Source of the DNA: Candidatus Pseudothioglobus aerophilus
GTDB lineage: Bacteria > Pseudomonadota > Gammaproteobacteria > PS1 > Pseudothioglobaceae
DNA length: 41,174 bases
Assembly (NCBI GenBank): GCA_014384565.1
Contig: JACNFO010000042.1
Span: 1-41,174, forward strand
Direction of reading: 5' to 3'
Shown here: in pieces, positions 1-8,492 of the stretch
Numbering within the stretch: the stretch's first letter is position 1
Layout: the number at the start of each line of letters is the position of its first letter
Notes under the pieces: generated by a model
What the model saw: the letters and a program-made list of their open reading frames with translations, nothing else
Told to the model about the DNA's origin: nothing
Database searches by the model: none
Program-made: the position numbers and the translations under genes

Positions 1-41
1 TTTACGTGTGGTTTGGTTCTTTCAAATTTCTCTTTTGCCAT
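1..41 (-). CDS. tuf: Elongation factor Tu, N-terminal fragment (cut by window edge)
   Basis: Read on the minus strand from the ATG at 41-39, the only visible residues are MAKEKFERTKPHV, the characteristic EF-Tu N-terminus. EF-Tu is the GTPase that delivers aminoacyl-tRNA to the ribosome. The gene starts 13 bases after the fusA stop, which is the usual place for tuf at the end of the str operon (rpsL-rpsG-fusA-tuf). The remainder lies outside the window, so none of the GTPase motifs can be checked. The identification rests on 13 residues plus synteny. Confidence 0.9.
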   Translation of the reverse strand, partial: MAKEKFERTKPHV

Positions 42-54
42 TTCTAATCCCCTA

Positions 55-2157
55 TTAAGTATTTAATTTTTCAATAACATCTTCAGCAACATTCCTTGGA
101 GCAGCAGTATATTTAGCAAACTCCATAGAGTAATTTGCACGCCCTTGGGACATCGAACGAAGATCCGTTGCATATCCAAACATTTCTGCTAAAGGAACTT
201 CAGCCTTGATTTGTTTCCCAGCTGGAGTGTCGTCCATAGCACTTACAATACCTCTTCTTCGATTTAAATCACCCATAACATCACCCATATAATCCTCAGG
301 TGTTGATACTTCAACTTTCATCATTGGCTCTAGTAATTGTGGATTAGCAAGTTTAACGCCTTCTCTAATGCACATAGAGGCTGCAATTTTAAACGCCATT
401 TCGTTAGAATCTACATCATGATAAGAACCATCATAGACAGTAACTTTAACATCAACTAATGGGAATCCAGCAATAACGCCGTTTTGCATTTGCTCTTGAA
501 CACCTTTGTTAACTGCAGGTACATATTCCTTGGGAATAACACCACCTTTAATTTCATCAACGAATTCATAGCCCGCACCAGGCTCTTGTGGCTCTATTCT
601 AAGATAAACATGACCATACTGACCACGACCACCAGATTGTTTTGCAAATTTATGTTCGTGCTCAACAAGCTTAGTAATTGTTTCACGGTACGCTACTTGA
701 GGGGCGCCAACATTACACCCAACATCAAATTCACGCATCATACGATCAACAATAATATCCAAGTGAAGCTCGCCCATACCTGCAATAATTGTTTGTCCAG
801 ACTCTTCATCTGTAGAAACCCTAAAAGAAGGATCTTCATTTGCTAACTTGCCTAAAGCAATACCCATCTTTTCTTGGTCAACTTTAGTTTTAGGCTCAAC
901 TGCAACAGCAATTACTGGCTCAGGGAATTCCATTCTTTCAAGAATAATTTTATCTTTCATGTCACATAGTGTGTCACCAGTCGTCACATCTTTGAGGCCA
1001 ATAGCTGCAGCAATATCTCCAGCTCTTACCTCTTTAATTTCTTCACGATCGTTAGAGTGCATTTGCACAATTCGGCCGATACGCTCTTTCTTGCCTTTAG
1101 ATGAGTTATAGACAAAATCACCTGACTTCAAAACACCAGAGTAAACCCTAAAGAAAGTTAGGTTACCAACAAAAGGGTCTGTCGCAATTTTAAAAGCTAG
1201 GGCTGCAAAAGGCTCATCATCCTTAGGAGGCCTAACTCCTTCTGATTCAGCAGCATCATCTAATATTCCAGAAATAGGGTCCACTTCTTCTGGAGAAGGC
1301 ATATACATTACCATAGCGTCTAGCACAGCTTGGACGCCTTTATTTTTAAAAGCTGTACCACAAAACATTGGAATAATTTGATTTGCAATAGTTTGAAGGC
1401 GGATACCTTCTTTAATTTCATCAGGAGTCAATTCACCGTCATCAAGGTACTTCTCCATAAGTACTTCGTTAGCCTCTGCTGCAGATTCCATCATGAATTC
1501 ACGTTTCTCATCTGCAAGATCTTGCAAATTAGCAGGGATATCTTTCACTTCATATGTTGCACCTTGGTCTTCTTCATTCCAATAAATGGCTTTCATACGA
1601 ATAAGATCAACTACGCCTTCAAAGGCATCTTCTGCACCAATAGCAATTTGCATCGGAACAGGATTAGCACCTAATCTTATTTTAATTTGGTCGCATACAC
1701 GTAAAAAATCCGCGCCTGCTCTGTCCATCTTGTTAACAAAGCCAATTCTAGGAACGTTATATTTATTTGCTTGTCTCCAAACTGTTTCAGATTGAGGCTC
1801 TACACCGCCCACAGCACAAAAAACGGCGCAAGCGCCGTCTAATACTTTTAATGACCTTTCAACTTCAATCGTGAAATCAACGTGGCCTGGGGTATCAATA
1901 ATATTGATTCGGTGATCTTCAAACTGACCATCCATTCCCTTCCAGAAACAAGTAGTTGCAGCTGAAGTAATTGTAATACCTCGCTCCTGCTCTTGCTCCA
2001 TCCAGTCCATTGTTGCACTTCCATCATGGACTTCACCAATTTTATGAGTACGTCCTGTATATAAAAGTATGCGTTCAGTAGTCGTCGTCTTTCCAGCATC
2101 AATATGTGCCATGATACCAACGTTACGATAACGATTAATTGGAGTAATTCTTGCCAT
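55..2157 (-). CDS. fusA: Elongation factor G
   Basis: A 700-residue translational GTPase that drives ribosomal translocation and, with ribosome recycling factor, helps recycle ribosomes in the cytoplasm. The P-loop is AHIDAGKTT at residues 17-25, followed by switch II DTPGH near residue 90 and NKMD near 142. Domain II, the ribosomal S5-like domain IV and the C-terminal domain V follow in the standard order. The length matches the family (about 690-705). It starts with ATG 15 bases after the rpsG stop and is followed by tuf, so it is part of the str operon transcribed from the promoter at 3100-3129. No anomalies were seen. Confidence 0.98.
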   Translation of the reverse strand: MARITPINRYRNVGIMAHIDAGKTTTTERILLYTGRTHKIGEVHDGSATMDWMEQEQERGITITSAATTCFWKGMDGQFEDHRINIIDTPGHVDFTIEVERSLKVLDGACAVFCAVGGVEPQSETVWRQANKYNVPRIGFVNKMDRAGADFLRVCDQIKIRLGANPVPMQIAIGAEDAFEGVVDLIRMKAIYWNEEDQGATYEVKDIPANLQDLADEKREFMMESAAEANEVLMEKYLDDGELTPDEIKEGIRLQTIANQIIPMFCGTAFKNKGVQAVLDAMVMYMPSPEEVDPISGILDDAAESEGVRPPKDDEPFAALAFKIATDPFVGNLTFFRVYSGVLKSGDFVYNSSKGKKERIGRIVQMHSNDREEIKEVRAGDIAAAIGLKDVTTGDTLCDMKDKIILERMEFPEPVIAVAVEPKTKVDQEKMGIALGKLANEDPSFRVSTDEESGQTIIAGMGELHLDIIVDRMMREFDVGCNVGAPQVAYRETITKLVEHEHKFAKQSGGRGQYGHVYLRIEPQEPGAGYEFVDEIKGGVIPKEYVPAVNKGVQEQMQNGVIAGFPLVDVKVTVYDGSYHDVDSNEMAFKIAASMCIREGVKLANPQLLEPMMKVEVSTPEDYMGDVMGDLNRRRGIVSAMDDTPAGKQIKAEVPLAEMFGYATDLRSMSQGRANYSMEFAKYTAAPRNVAEDVIEKLNT

Positions 2158-2172
2158 GATTGAGTCCTTAAA

Positions 2173-2652
<480 letters not shown>

Positions 2653-2660
2653 TTAATAAA

Positions 2661-3035
2661 TTATGTTTTTGGTTTTTTTGTACCGTATTTTGATCTGCCT
2701 TGCATTCTTCCATCTACACCAGTTGTATCTAATGCTCCACGAACAGTGTGGTAACGAACACCAGGTAAATCTTTAACACGACCACCACGAATAAGAATCA
2801 CTGAGTGTTCTTGTAAGTTATGTCCTTCACCGCCAATATAAGTTGTAACTTCAGCAGAATTAGTTAATCTGACACGAGCAACTTTTCTTAAAGCAGAGTT
2901 AGGTTTCTTTGGTGTTGTTGTATAAACTCGAGTGCATACTCCACGTTTTTGTGGGCAACTGTCCAACGCTGGGACACCAGTTTTAACAATCTTCTTACTT
3001 CTTGGCTTTCTTACCAATTGGTTAATCGTTGACAT
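2661..3035 (-). CDS. rpsL: 30S ribosomal protein S12
   Basis: A 124-residue S12 protein, the decoding-centre protein of the 30S subunit. It begins [12 protein letters not shown] and contains the conserved block [19 protein letters not shown]. The lysine in the TPKKPNS loop, the classical streptomycin-resistance site, carries the wild-type residue. The PGVRYH segment, which carries a second resistance site in other species, also looks normal. It is the first gene of the str operon, about 60 bases downstream of the predicted start site. Confidence 0.98.
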   Translation of the reverse strand: MSTINQLVRKPRSKKIVKTGVPALDSCPQKRGVCTRVYTTTPKKPNSALRKVARVRLTNSAEVTTYIGGEGHNLQEHSVILIRGGRVKDLPGVRYHTVRGALDTTGVDGRMQGRSKYGTKKPKT

Positions 3036-3099
3036 AAAGGTTTATACTCCAATGTATATTTAATTTTTCGCCCACATAGCGGGGTCAATAAAGCGGGCA

Positions 3100-3129
3100 A
3101 TTATACTTTGGTGCTGACTCGAATGTCAA
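3100..3129 (-). promoter_or_regulatory. Sigma-70 promoter of the str operon
   Basis: On the minus strand, TTGACA (3129-3124) and TATAAT (3105-3100) are separated by 18 bases. Both hexamers match the consensus exactly. The predicted start is near 3093, about 58 bases before the rpsL ATG. The -35 box lies just past the stop codon of the upstream phosphatase gene, so the str operon has its own strong promoter. Confidence 0.85.
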
Positions 3130-3135
3130 TGAATA

Positions 3136-3609
3136 TTAGTCTTTTTTTACTATACTTTCAAAAAATGATGTGCAAGCTGAGTAAAGCATCTCAAAGACTT
3201 CATCAAACTTTCCCTCATAATAGGGATCAGGAACACTAGCACCATAATGTTCTTTGGAGTAATTTAACATTAATTTAATCTTTGAATGACTATCTGAAGG
3301 TTGGATTGATTTCAACCTCTCGAGGTTGTCAGAATCCATCGCAACAATGTAGTCATAATAATAAAAATCACTCTCATGAACGTGCCTCGCTCTCTGGCTT
3401 GATAGATCAACACCATGATTCATAGCGGCTTGTTGAGACCTTTGATCAGGGGAATTACCTATATGGTATGCATGAGTCCCAGCCGAATCTATTTCAAAAT
3501 GTTGAGATTTACTATTTTTTTCAACAATTGATCGAAAAACACCTTCCGCTGTTGGTGAGCGACAAATATTGCCCATACAAACGAACAGAACTTTGTTTTT
3601 TAATTCCAT
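3136..3609 (-). CDS. Low-molecular-weight protein-tyrosine phosphatase
   Basis: A 157-residue cytoplasmic phosphatase of the LMW-PTP family. The signature loop CMGNICRS starts at residue 11, giving C11-x5-R17 with the following Ser18. The general acid Asp128 lies in DPYY (128-131), so both halves of the active site are intact. In Wzb-type systems the substrate is a tyrosine kinase controlling polysaccharide export, and relatives such as YwlE act on arginine phosphate. No Wzc-like kinase is present in the window, so the substrate is unknown. The gene is transcribed away from kdsD across a 138-base AT-rich spacer. Confidence 0.93.
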   Translation of the reverse strand: MELKNKVLFVCMGNICRSPTAEGVFRSIVEKNSKSQHFEIDSAGTHAYHIGNSPDQRSQQAAMNHGVDLSSQRARHVHESDFYYYDYIVAMDSDNLERLKSIQPSDSHSKIKLMLNYSKEHYGASVPDPYYEGKFDEVFEMLYSACTSFFESIVKKD

Positions 3610-3747
3610 TGAAATAGCTCAGATAATATAAACGGTAAAAGTTTTCCCATACCAAGATTATATTTCAAATTAAGAAATAATTATATAACCCATACATGTT
3701 AAATAATATTTATAATCTATCAGTACACAACAAAGACCAATTCTACT

Positions 3748-4719
3748 ATGCCTGTGGGTAAATCAATAAACGATATTGCTAAAGAAGTCATCCAAACTGA
3801 AGCTGATTCTGTTTTAAAACTTAAGGACAGAATTGATCAAAATTTTGATGAGGTTTGCCAAATTCTTAAAAACTGTATGGGGAAAGTTGTTCTAATTGGG
3901 ATGGGTAAATCAGGCCATATCGCCAAAAAAATCTCTTCCACTCTTGCATCAACAGGGACACCTGCTTTCTATTTACATCCAGCTGAGGCTGGGCATGGCG
4001 ACCTAGGGATGATTAGTCATGATGATGTGGTTATCATGATTTCCTATTCTGGAGAATCAGATGAGATTATCTCATTACTCCCAGGGATCAAAAGAATGAA
4101 TGTGTCTATCATCAGTATGACAGGAAATGCTAAATCTTTGATCGCCTCATCAAGTGATTTTCATATAGATATAAGTGTCGATAATGAAGCATGTCCTAAC
4201 AATTTAGCGCCAACCTCAAGTACTACCGCAACCTTGGTTATGGGTGATGCAATTGCTGTCTCGCTTATGTCCTTAAATAATTTCACATCAGAAGATTTTG
4301 CCATGTCTCATCCTTCAGGCTCGCTAGGCAGGAGACTACTCACGCTTGTCTCCAGCATTATGAAATCAGGGAAAGATATACCAAAGGTCAATAAAGATAC
4401 GCTGCTTATTGATAGCCTTTTAGTTATGAGTGAAAAGGCACTTGGGATGGTCCTCATTGCTGAAAATGAAAAGCTCGTAGGCATATTTACTGATGGTGAC
4501 TTAAGAAGGGTATTAGGGTCTAATGTAGATTTTCAAAAATTAACCATTCAAGATGTCATGACCAAAGATTGTAAGTCCATTAAGCCTCAAGAGCCCGCAT
4601 TAAACGCAATGCAATTAATGGAAAAATACAGCCTAAACTCATTGCCAGTTGTTGACTCAAGTAGCAATATAGTTGGCGCAATCAACATGCATACCTTGAT
4701 TCAAGCGAAATTATTTTAG
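3748..4719 (+). CDS. kdsD: D-arabinose 5-phosphate isomerase (SIS plus two CBS domains)
   Basis: A 323-residue isomerase that converts ribulose 5-phosphate to arabinose 5-phosphate, the first step of Kdo synthesis for LPS. The N-terminal SIS domain spans roughly residues 35-175 (VVLIGMGKSGHIAKK, then HPAEAGHGDLGM and MISYSGESDE). Two CBS domains follow near 205-262 and 270-323 (GIFTDGDLRR marks the first). Length and layout match KdsD/KpsF. The gene heads a plus-strand run with murE and murF, 35 bases apart, an envelope-precursor grouping. In E. coli kdsD sits instead next to the lpt genes. Confidence 0.95.
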   Translation: MPVGKSINDIAKEVIQTEADSVLKLKDRIDQNFDEVCQILKNCMGKVVLIGMGKSGHIAKKISSTLASTGTPAFYLHPAEAGHGDLGMISHDDVVIMISYSGESDEIISLLPGIKRMNVSIISMTGNAKSLIASSSDFHIDISVDNEACPNNLAPTSSTTATLVMGDAIAVSLMSLNNFTSEDFAMSHPSGSLGRRLLTLVSSIMKSGKDIPKVNKDTLLIDSLLVMSEKALGMVLIAENEKLVGIFTDGDLRRVLGSNVDFQKLTIQDVMTKDCKSIKPQEPALNAMQLMEKYSLNSLPVVDSSSNIVGAINMHTLIQAKLF

Positions 4720-4754
4720 TAAGTTGACCATTAGCTTTATAGGTTTTAATAACA

Positions 4755-6143
4755 ATGGACATTAAAATCCTTTTATCCAATATTGCTGAAACTACTGAAG
4801 CATTTGATGTTTCTGGTCTGTCACTCAATACGAAAACACTTACTAAGGGTGATTTGTTTATTGCCCTTCAAGGTGAAAAAAGTCATGGGGCTGAGTATAT
4901 CGACAGTGCAATTGAAAATGGCTGCATAGCGGTTTTAATTGAGGGAAGAGATGTTGATTGCGGCGTCCCAACCATCAGAATTGATAACCTCAAGCCTCAC
5001 CTTTCTGGGCTTGCTCAAAATTTCTACACCAAAGCAAAGGATGTTGATCTCATTGCAGTCACGGGTACAAATGGTAAGACGTCTGTCAGTCATTACATTT
5101 CACAGCTACTAGACTTCTTAGAAGTTAATAATGGCGTCATTGGGACTCTTGGAATCAGCAAGGTTGAAAAGAAAAGTATAAACACAACACCAGACATCTT
5201 CTCAATATACAGCTCACTTGAAGAATACAGCAGCCAGGGAATTAAACTAGCCATTATTGAGGCCTCTTCGCATGCGCTCATGCAAGATCGGCTTGAAGGG
5301 CTGTCATTTGTTCAGGGCATCTTTACCAACTTGACGCAAGATCATCTTGATTATCATCAAACAATGGGTAATTATAAAGAGGCCAAAGGTAAATTATTTA
5401 CGAATGGTTTTTCAAAAAAAGCAATTATTAATAGGGATGATGAAAATCATCAATATTTTTTAGATACTGCCTCTGACAAAGATTCACTTACCTTTGGAAT
5501 CGATGATTTAGAATTCTATAAAAATAGTGAGAATGGTTTTATTTGTCAGCTCAATAATTACGTTTTTGAGTTACCCTTAATAGGTGAGTTTAATCTTTCA
5601 AATGCTCTTGCAGCATACACTAGTGTTAAATGTTTGGGATATAGTGACGATCAAATTATTCCTTTTCTTGCAAAACTTTCTCCGCCGCCTGGCAGAATGC
5701 AGCAACTTGAAAACAGCCATATTTGGATTGACTATGCACACACACCCGATGCACTCGACAATGCCCTTGCATCTCTTAGGACACACTATCCTGAATTTAA
5801 AATCAGAGTGCTTTTTGGGTGCGGCGGTGATAGGGATAAAACTAAGAGGCAGTTAATGGGAAAAATCGCAAGTGAGGATGCTGAAAGCATAATTCTTACA
5901 AACGATAATCCAAGAAGCGAAAGTCCAGAAAAAATTATTGAAGATATACTTGGCGGAATTAAAGTAGAGAATGATGTTCAGGTAATCTTAGATCGAAAAC
6001 ATGCAATAGAAACGGCAGTAAAAACCTTGGGGGAAGATGAGTTATTACTTATAGCAGGCAAGGGTCACGAAACAACACAAACTATTGGTGATCAAATTTT
6101 TCAGTTCAGTGATATTGAGGTTGCATTAGATGCTTTCATCTGA
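4755..6143 (+). CDS. murE: UDP-MurNAc-L-Ala-D-Glu:meso-diaminopimelate ligase
   Basis: A 462-residue cytoplasmic Mur ligase that adds the third residue of the peptidoglycan stem peptide using ATP. The ATP-binding loop GTNGKTS is at residues 104-110, and DNPR (384-387), which selects meso-diaminopimelate over lysine, is intact. The conserved DYAHTPD and GKGHE blocks are also present. It is somewhat shorter than E. coli MurE (495). Its last 14 bases overlap murF, so the two are probably translationally coupled. Confidence 0.96.
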   Translation: MDIKILLSNIAETTEAFDVSGLSLNTKTLTKGDLFIALQGEKSHGAEYIDSAIENGCIAVLIEGRDVDCGVPTIRIDNLKPHLSGLAQNFYTKAKDVDLIAVTGTNGKTSVSHYISQLLDFLEVNNGVIGTLGISKVEKKSINTTPDIFSIYSSLEEYSSQGIKLAIIEASSHALMQDRLEGLSFVQGIFTNLTQDHLDYHQTMGNYKEAKGKLFTNGFSKKAIINRDDENHQYFLDTASDKDSLTFGIDDLEFYKNSENGFICQLNNYVFELPLIGEFNLSNALAAYTSVKCLGYSDDQIIPFLAKLSPPPGRMQQLENSHIWIDYAHTPDALDNALASLRTHYPEFKIRVLFGCGGDRDKTKRQLMGKIASEDAESIILTNDNPRSESPEKIIEDILGGIKVENDVQVILDRKHAIETAVKTLGEDELLLIAGKGHETTQTIGDQIFQFSDIEVALDAFI

Positions 6144-7458
6144 CACCGATAAAATAAACAAAATTATTAGTGGTAAATCAAGCTCAGATAAAGCGATCAA
6201 CTTTCAGGGCATTTGTACTGACACTCGAGGTGAAATTTCTGGAAAACTTTTTATTGCGCTTGAAGGTGAAAATTTTGATGGTCATAACTTTATTGAACAA
6301 GCAGAAGATTTAGGTGCTAGTGCAGCTATTACTCATAAAAAAGTTAACTCAAATTTACCTACTATTGAAGTTAGTAATTCAGAAATAGCATACCAAAAAT
6401 TAGCCGCTTGGCATCGTCAATCACACTCGCCAATTGTAATTGCAATTACTGGAAGTAATGGAAAAACCTCAACAAAAAACATGCTTCACTCAATCTTGTC
6501 CCTTCAAGGCCCAACACTTTCAACTAAAGGTAATCTTAATAATCACTTAGGCGTTCCTAAAACACTTTTAGAACTTGAAAAAAATCACCAATTCTGCATT
6601 ATTGAAATGGGCGCAAATCATGTAAATGAAATTGCGCTATTGTGCAAGTTGGCTCAGCCAGATATTGCAATCATTACAAATGCGAATAACGCCCACCTTG
6701 GAGAGTTTGGCAGTGAAAAAAACTTAGTAAAAGCAAAAGGGGAGATTCTCGAATCTTTATCTAAAGACGGAATTGCAATCGTTAATAAATCCTCACCTCA
6801 TATCAATATCTGGGAAAAAATGTCTAACACTAAAGCTCTGACTTTTTTTGGTAATGAAAGTGACATATATGCCAGTGATGTTAAGCAAACTAATTCCACT
6901 GTAAACTTTAATCTTAACTTTAATCTTAGCTCTGAAAATATAACTCTATCAATGATTGGCTTACATCAAATAGATAATGCATTAGCAGCCTCAGCTTGTG
7001 CCCTTAAGCTTGGGGTTAGCCCTAAGGTGATAAAAAAAGGTCTTGAGAACTCAGCGCCTGAAAAAGGGCGACTAGAATTAATTAAACTTCAAAATTTCAC
7101 TATACTTGATGATAGTTATAATGCAAATCCTCAATCAATGAAAGCTGCAATTGACTCACTTAAACAATTTCCTGGAAAGAAAGTTTTAGTTCTGGGAGCA
7201 ATGGCAGAGCTTGGTAAAGATTCAAAAAAACTTCATCAACAAATTGGAGATTATGCGCGTGAACAAAATATTGATAATCTTCTAACAATTGGTCAAGAGG
7301 CTCAATACTATAAAGGCAGCTATTTTGAGGATATTGAATCTATATTTAATGAGATAGAAAATCATCATCAAGGCGCTACAATTTTAATAAAAGGCTCAAG
7401 AATGATGGAGCTTAATAAATTGGTTGATAATTTAATAAATACCTCAAACTCTTCTTGA
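6130..7458 (+). CDS. murF: UDP-MurNAc-tripeptide:D-alanyl-D-alanine ligase
   Basis: A 442-residue Mur ligase that attaches D-Ala-D-Ala to complete the UDP-MurNAc pentapeptide. The P-loop GSNGKTS is at residues 108-114, the IIEMGANH block is present, and DDSYNANPQSM marks the C-terminal domain. The start is an ATG inside the last codons of murE. In the classic dcw cluster mraY and murD come next; here the coding run ends at a tRNA. The 3' end of the gene also carries the -35 box of the tRNA-Arg promoter. Confidence 0.95.
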   Translation: MLSSDTDKINKIISGKSSSDKAINFQGICTDTRGEISGKLFIALEGENFDGHNFIEQAEDLGASAAITHKKVNSNLPTIEVSNSEIAYQKLAAWHRQSHSPIVIAITGSNGKTSTKNMLHSILSLQGPTLSTKGNLNNHLGVPKTLLELEKNHQFCIIEMGANHVNEIALLCKLAQPDIAIITNANNAHLGEFGSEKNLVKAKGEILESLSKDGIAIVNKSSPHINIWEKMSNTKALTFFGNESDIYASDVKQTNSTVNFNLNFNLSSENITLSMIGLHQIDNALAASACALKLGVSPKVIKKGLENSAPEKGRLELIKLQNFTILDDSYNANPQSMKAAIDSLKQFPGKKVLVLGAMAELGKDSKKLHQQIGDYAREQNIDNLLTIGQEAQYYKGSYFEDIESIFNEIENHHQGATILIKGSRMMELNKLVDNLINTSNSS

Positions 7459-7483
7459 CGTTTGCATGAAACATGGCGATAAT
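7455..7483 (+). promoter_or_regulatory. Promoter of tRNA-Arg
   Basis: TTGACG (7455-7460) and GATAAT (7478-7483) are separated by 17 bases, each one mismatch from consensus. The predicted start near 7490 is just before the mature tRNA at 7493. The -35 box overlaps the murF stop codon. Confidence 0.7.
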
Positions 7484-7492
7484 TACGCTGCT

Positions 7493-7569
7493 GCGCTCGT
7501 GGCTCAACTGGATAGAGTACTCGGCTACGAACCGAGCGGTTGCAGGTTCAAATCCTGCCGAGCGCACCA
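7493..7569 (+). tRNA. tRNA-Arg (anticodon ACG)
   Basis: A 77-base cloverleaf. The acceptor stem GCGCTCG pairs with CGAGCGC, the anticodon stem CTCGG/CCGAG encloses loop CTACGAA, and the T arm contains GGTTCAAATCC. The anticodon ACG is at 7527-7529 (read as ICG after deamination of A34). Discriminator A is at 7566 and CCA is encoded at 7567-7569. It lies between murF and pgsA. Confidence 0.97.
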
Positions 7570-7622
7570 ACATTTGAATAAGTTTGCTCTAAACACTTCG
7601 AGTCTTTGATAGAATTAGCCTT

Positions 7623-8207
7623 ATGATGACTCTTCCTAATTTAATTACCCTATCAAGAATCTGTTTGATTCCTATCTTTATTGGTTTATTTTATTTACAG
7701 CCAAACTATCTGGATGGAGAGCCACTTAGCTGGATTAATAATTCTATTATTGCAATTTATATAATTATCAGTGCGACTGACTTTATAGATGGATTCTTAG
7801 CCAGAAGACTCAACCAAGAAACTGCGCTTGGGGCATTTCTTGATCCAGTGGCAGACAAGCTGATGGTTTGTACAGCACTTATTCTTCTAATAGATTACTA
7901 CCACACGTGGTATATCACAATTCCATCAATAATCATAATCTCGAGAGAAATTCTTGTTTCTGCGTTGAGAGAATGGATGAGTGAAATTGGTAAAAGAGCA
8001 AAAGTTGCTGTGTCATGGATAGGGAAATCAAAAACATTTGTCCAAATGATTGCAATACTATTTCTTTTGATTCATCAGCCTCTATTGGTTTTTACATTTA
8101 ATGAGATAAATATAATGGGCCGCGTCCTTCTCTTTGCTGCAACAATTCTGACGCTCTGGTCAGGTGTAAAATATCTAATTGCAGGGCTAAAAACATTTGA
8201 CAGTTAG
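7623..8207 (+). CDS. pgsA: CDP-diacylglycerol-glycerol-3-phosphate 3-phosphatidyltransferase
   Basis: A 194-residue inner-membrane enzyme that makes phosphatidylglycerol phosphate, the committed step to phosphatidylglycerol and cardiolipin. The CDP-alcohol phosphotransferase signature is complete: D53, D56-G57, A60-R61, G70, D74 and D78. Several hydrophobic helices flank it. Two consecutive ATGs (7623, 7626) could start it. It is followed by tRNA-Gly and tRNA-Cys, the same order as the E. coli pgsA-glyW-cysT region, which supports orthology. Confidence 0.95.
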   Translation: MMTLPNLITLSRICLIPIFIGLFYLQPNYLDGEPLSWINNSIIAIYIIISATDFIDGFLARRLNQETALGAFLDPVADKLMVCTALILLIDYYHTWYITIPSIIIISREILVSALREWMSEIGKRAKVAVSWIGKSKTFVQMIAILFLLIHQPLLVFTFNEINIMGRVLLFAATILTLWSGVKYLIAGLKTFDS

Positions 8208-8224
8208 AAAAAAAACACTATAAT
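8197..8224 (+). promoter_or_regulatory. Promoter of tRNA-Gly, inside the pgsA 3' end
   Basis: TTGACA (8197-8202) and TATAAT (8219-8224) both match the sigma-70 consensus exactly, with a 16-base spacer. The mature tRNA starts 13 bases after the -10 box. The -35 box lies within the last codons of pgsA, so the tRNAs can be expressed independently of it. Confidence 0.8.
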
Positions 8225-8236
8225 TTCCAACCTTGT

Positions 8237-8312
8237 GCGGGAATAGCTCAGCTGGTAGAGCATCACGTTGCCAACGTGAATGTCGCGAGTTCGAATCTCG
8301 TTTCCCGCTCCA
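8237..8312 (+). tRNA. glyW: tRNA-Gly (anticodon GCC)
   Basis: A 76-base cloverleaf. The acceptor stem GCGGGAA pairs with TTCCCGC, the anticodon stem TCACG/CGTGA encloses loop TTGCCAA, and the T arm is GAGTTCGAATCTC. The anticodon GCC is at 8270-8272. Discriminator T is at 8309 and CCA is encoded at 8310-8312. The symbol is given by synteny with E. coli pgsA-glyW-cysT. Confidence 0.97.
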
Positions 8313-8332
8313 TACTCTAAGTGCTTGTATTG

Positions 8333-8356
8333 GTCTTGATAACAAGGCTTTTTTTT
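8333..8356 (+). terminator. Terminator-like hairpin between tRNA-Gly and tRNA-Cys
   Basis: GTCTTG (8333-8338), loop ATAA and CAAGGC (8343-8348) form a six-pair stem with one G-T pair, followed directly by eight T (8349-8356). This has the form of a weak intrinsic terminator. It lies between two tRNA genes that are co-transcribed in relatives. Partial read-through, or a role in processing, is possible. Confidence 0.45.
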
Positions 8357-8371
8357 AATTTAACCTCAATT

Positions 8372-8445
8372 GGCTGGGTAGCAAAGCGGTTATGCAGGGG
8401 CCTGCAAAGCCTTATAGACCGGTTCGACTCCGGTCCCAGCCTCCA
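8372..8445 (+). tRNA. cysT: tRNA-Cys (anticodon GCA)
   Basis: A 74-base cloverleaf. The acceptor stem GGCTGGG pairs with CCCAGCC, the anticodon loop is CTGCAAA with GCA at 8404-8406, and the T arm is CCGGTTCGACTCCGG. Discriminator T is at 8442 and CCA is encoded at 8443-8445. No strong promoter of its own is visible: only a weak TTGATA / TTTAAC pair (8336-8341 and 8359-8364) overlapping the upstream hairpin. It probably depends at least in part on read-through from tRNA-Gly. Confidence 0.96.
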
Positions 8446-8448
8446 ATC

Positions 8449-8478
8449 AAAAAAAGCTCGATGCAGTCGAGCTTTTTT
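8449..8478. terminator. Bidirectional intrinsic terminator
   Basis: AGCTCGA (8455-8461), loop TGCAG and TCGAGCT (8467-8473) form a perfect seven-pair stem, with T at 8473-8478 and A at 8449-8455. It therefore works in both directions, ending the tRNA transcript on the plus strand and the SulP transcript (stop at 8493) on the minus strand. Confidence 0.88.
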
Positions 8479-8492
8479 ATTGGAAAAATCTA

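Noticed and set aside
484-1795. Plus-strand open frames of 69-120 codons opposite fusA
   Set aside because: They lie wholly inside the conserved EF-G gene on the other strand and encode low-complexity, cysteine- and phenylalanine-rich peptides with no family resemblance.
3610-3747. TATAAT at 3711-3716 as a kdsD promoter
   Set aside because: No acceptable -35 box is found at 16-18 bases; such -10-like sequences are common in AT-rich spacers.
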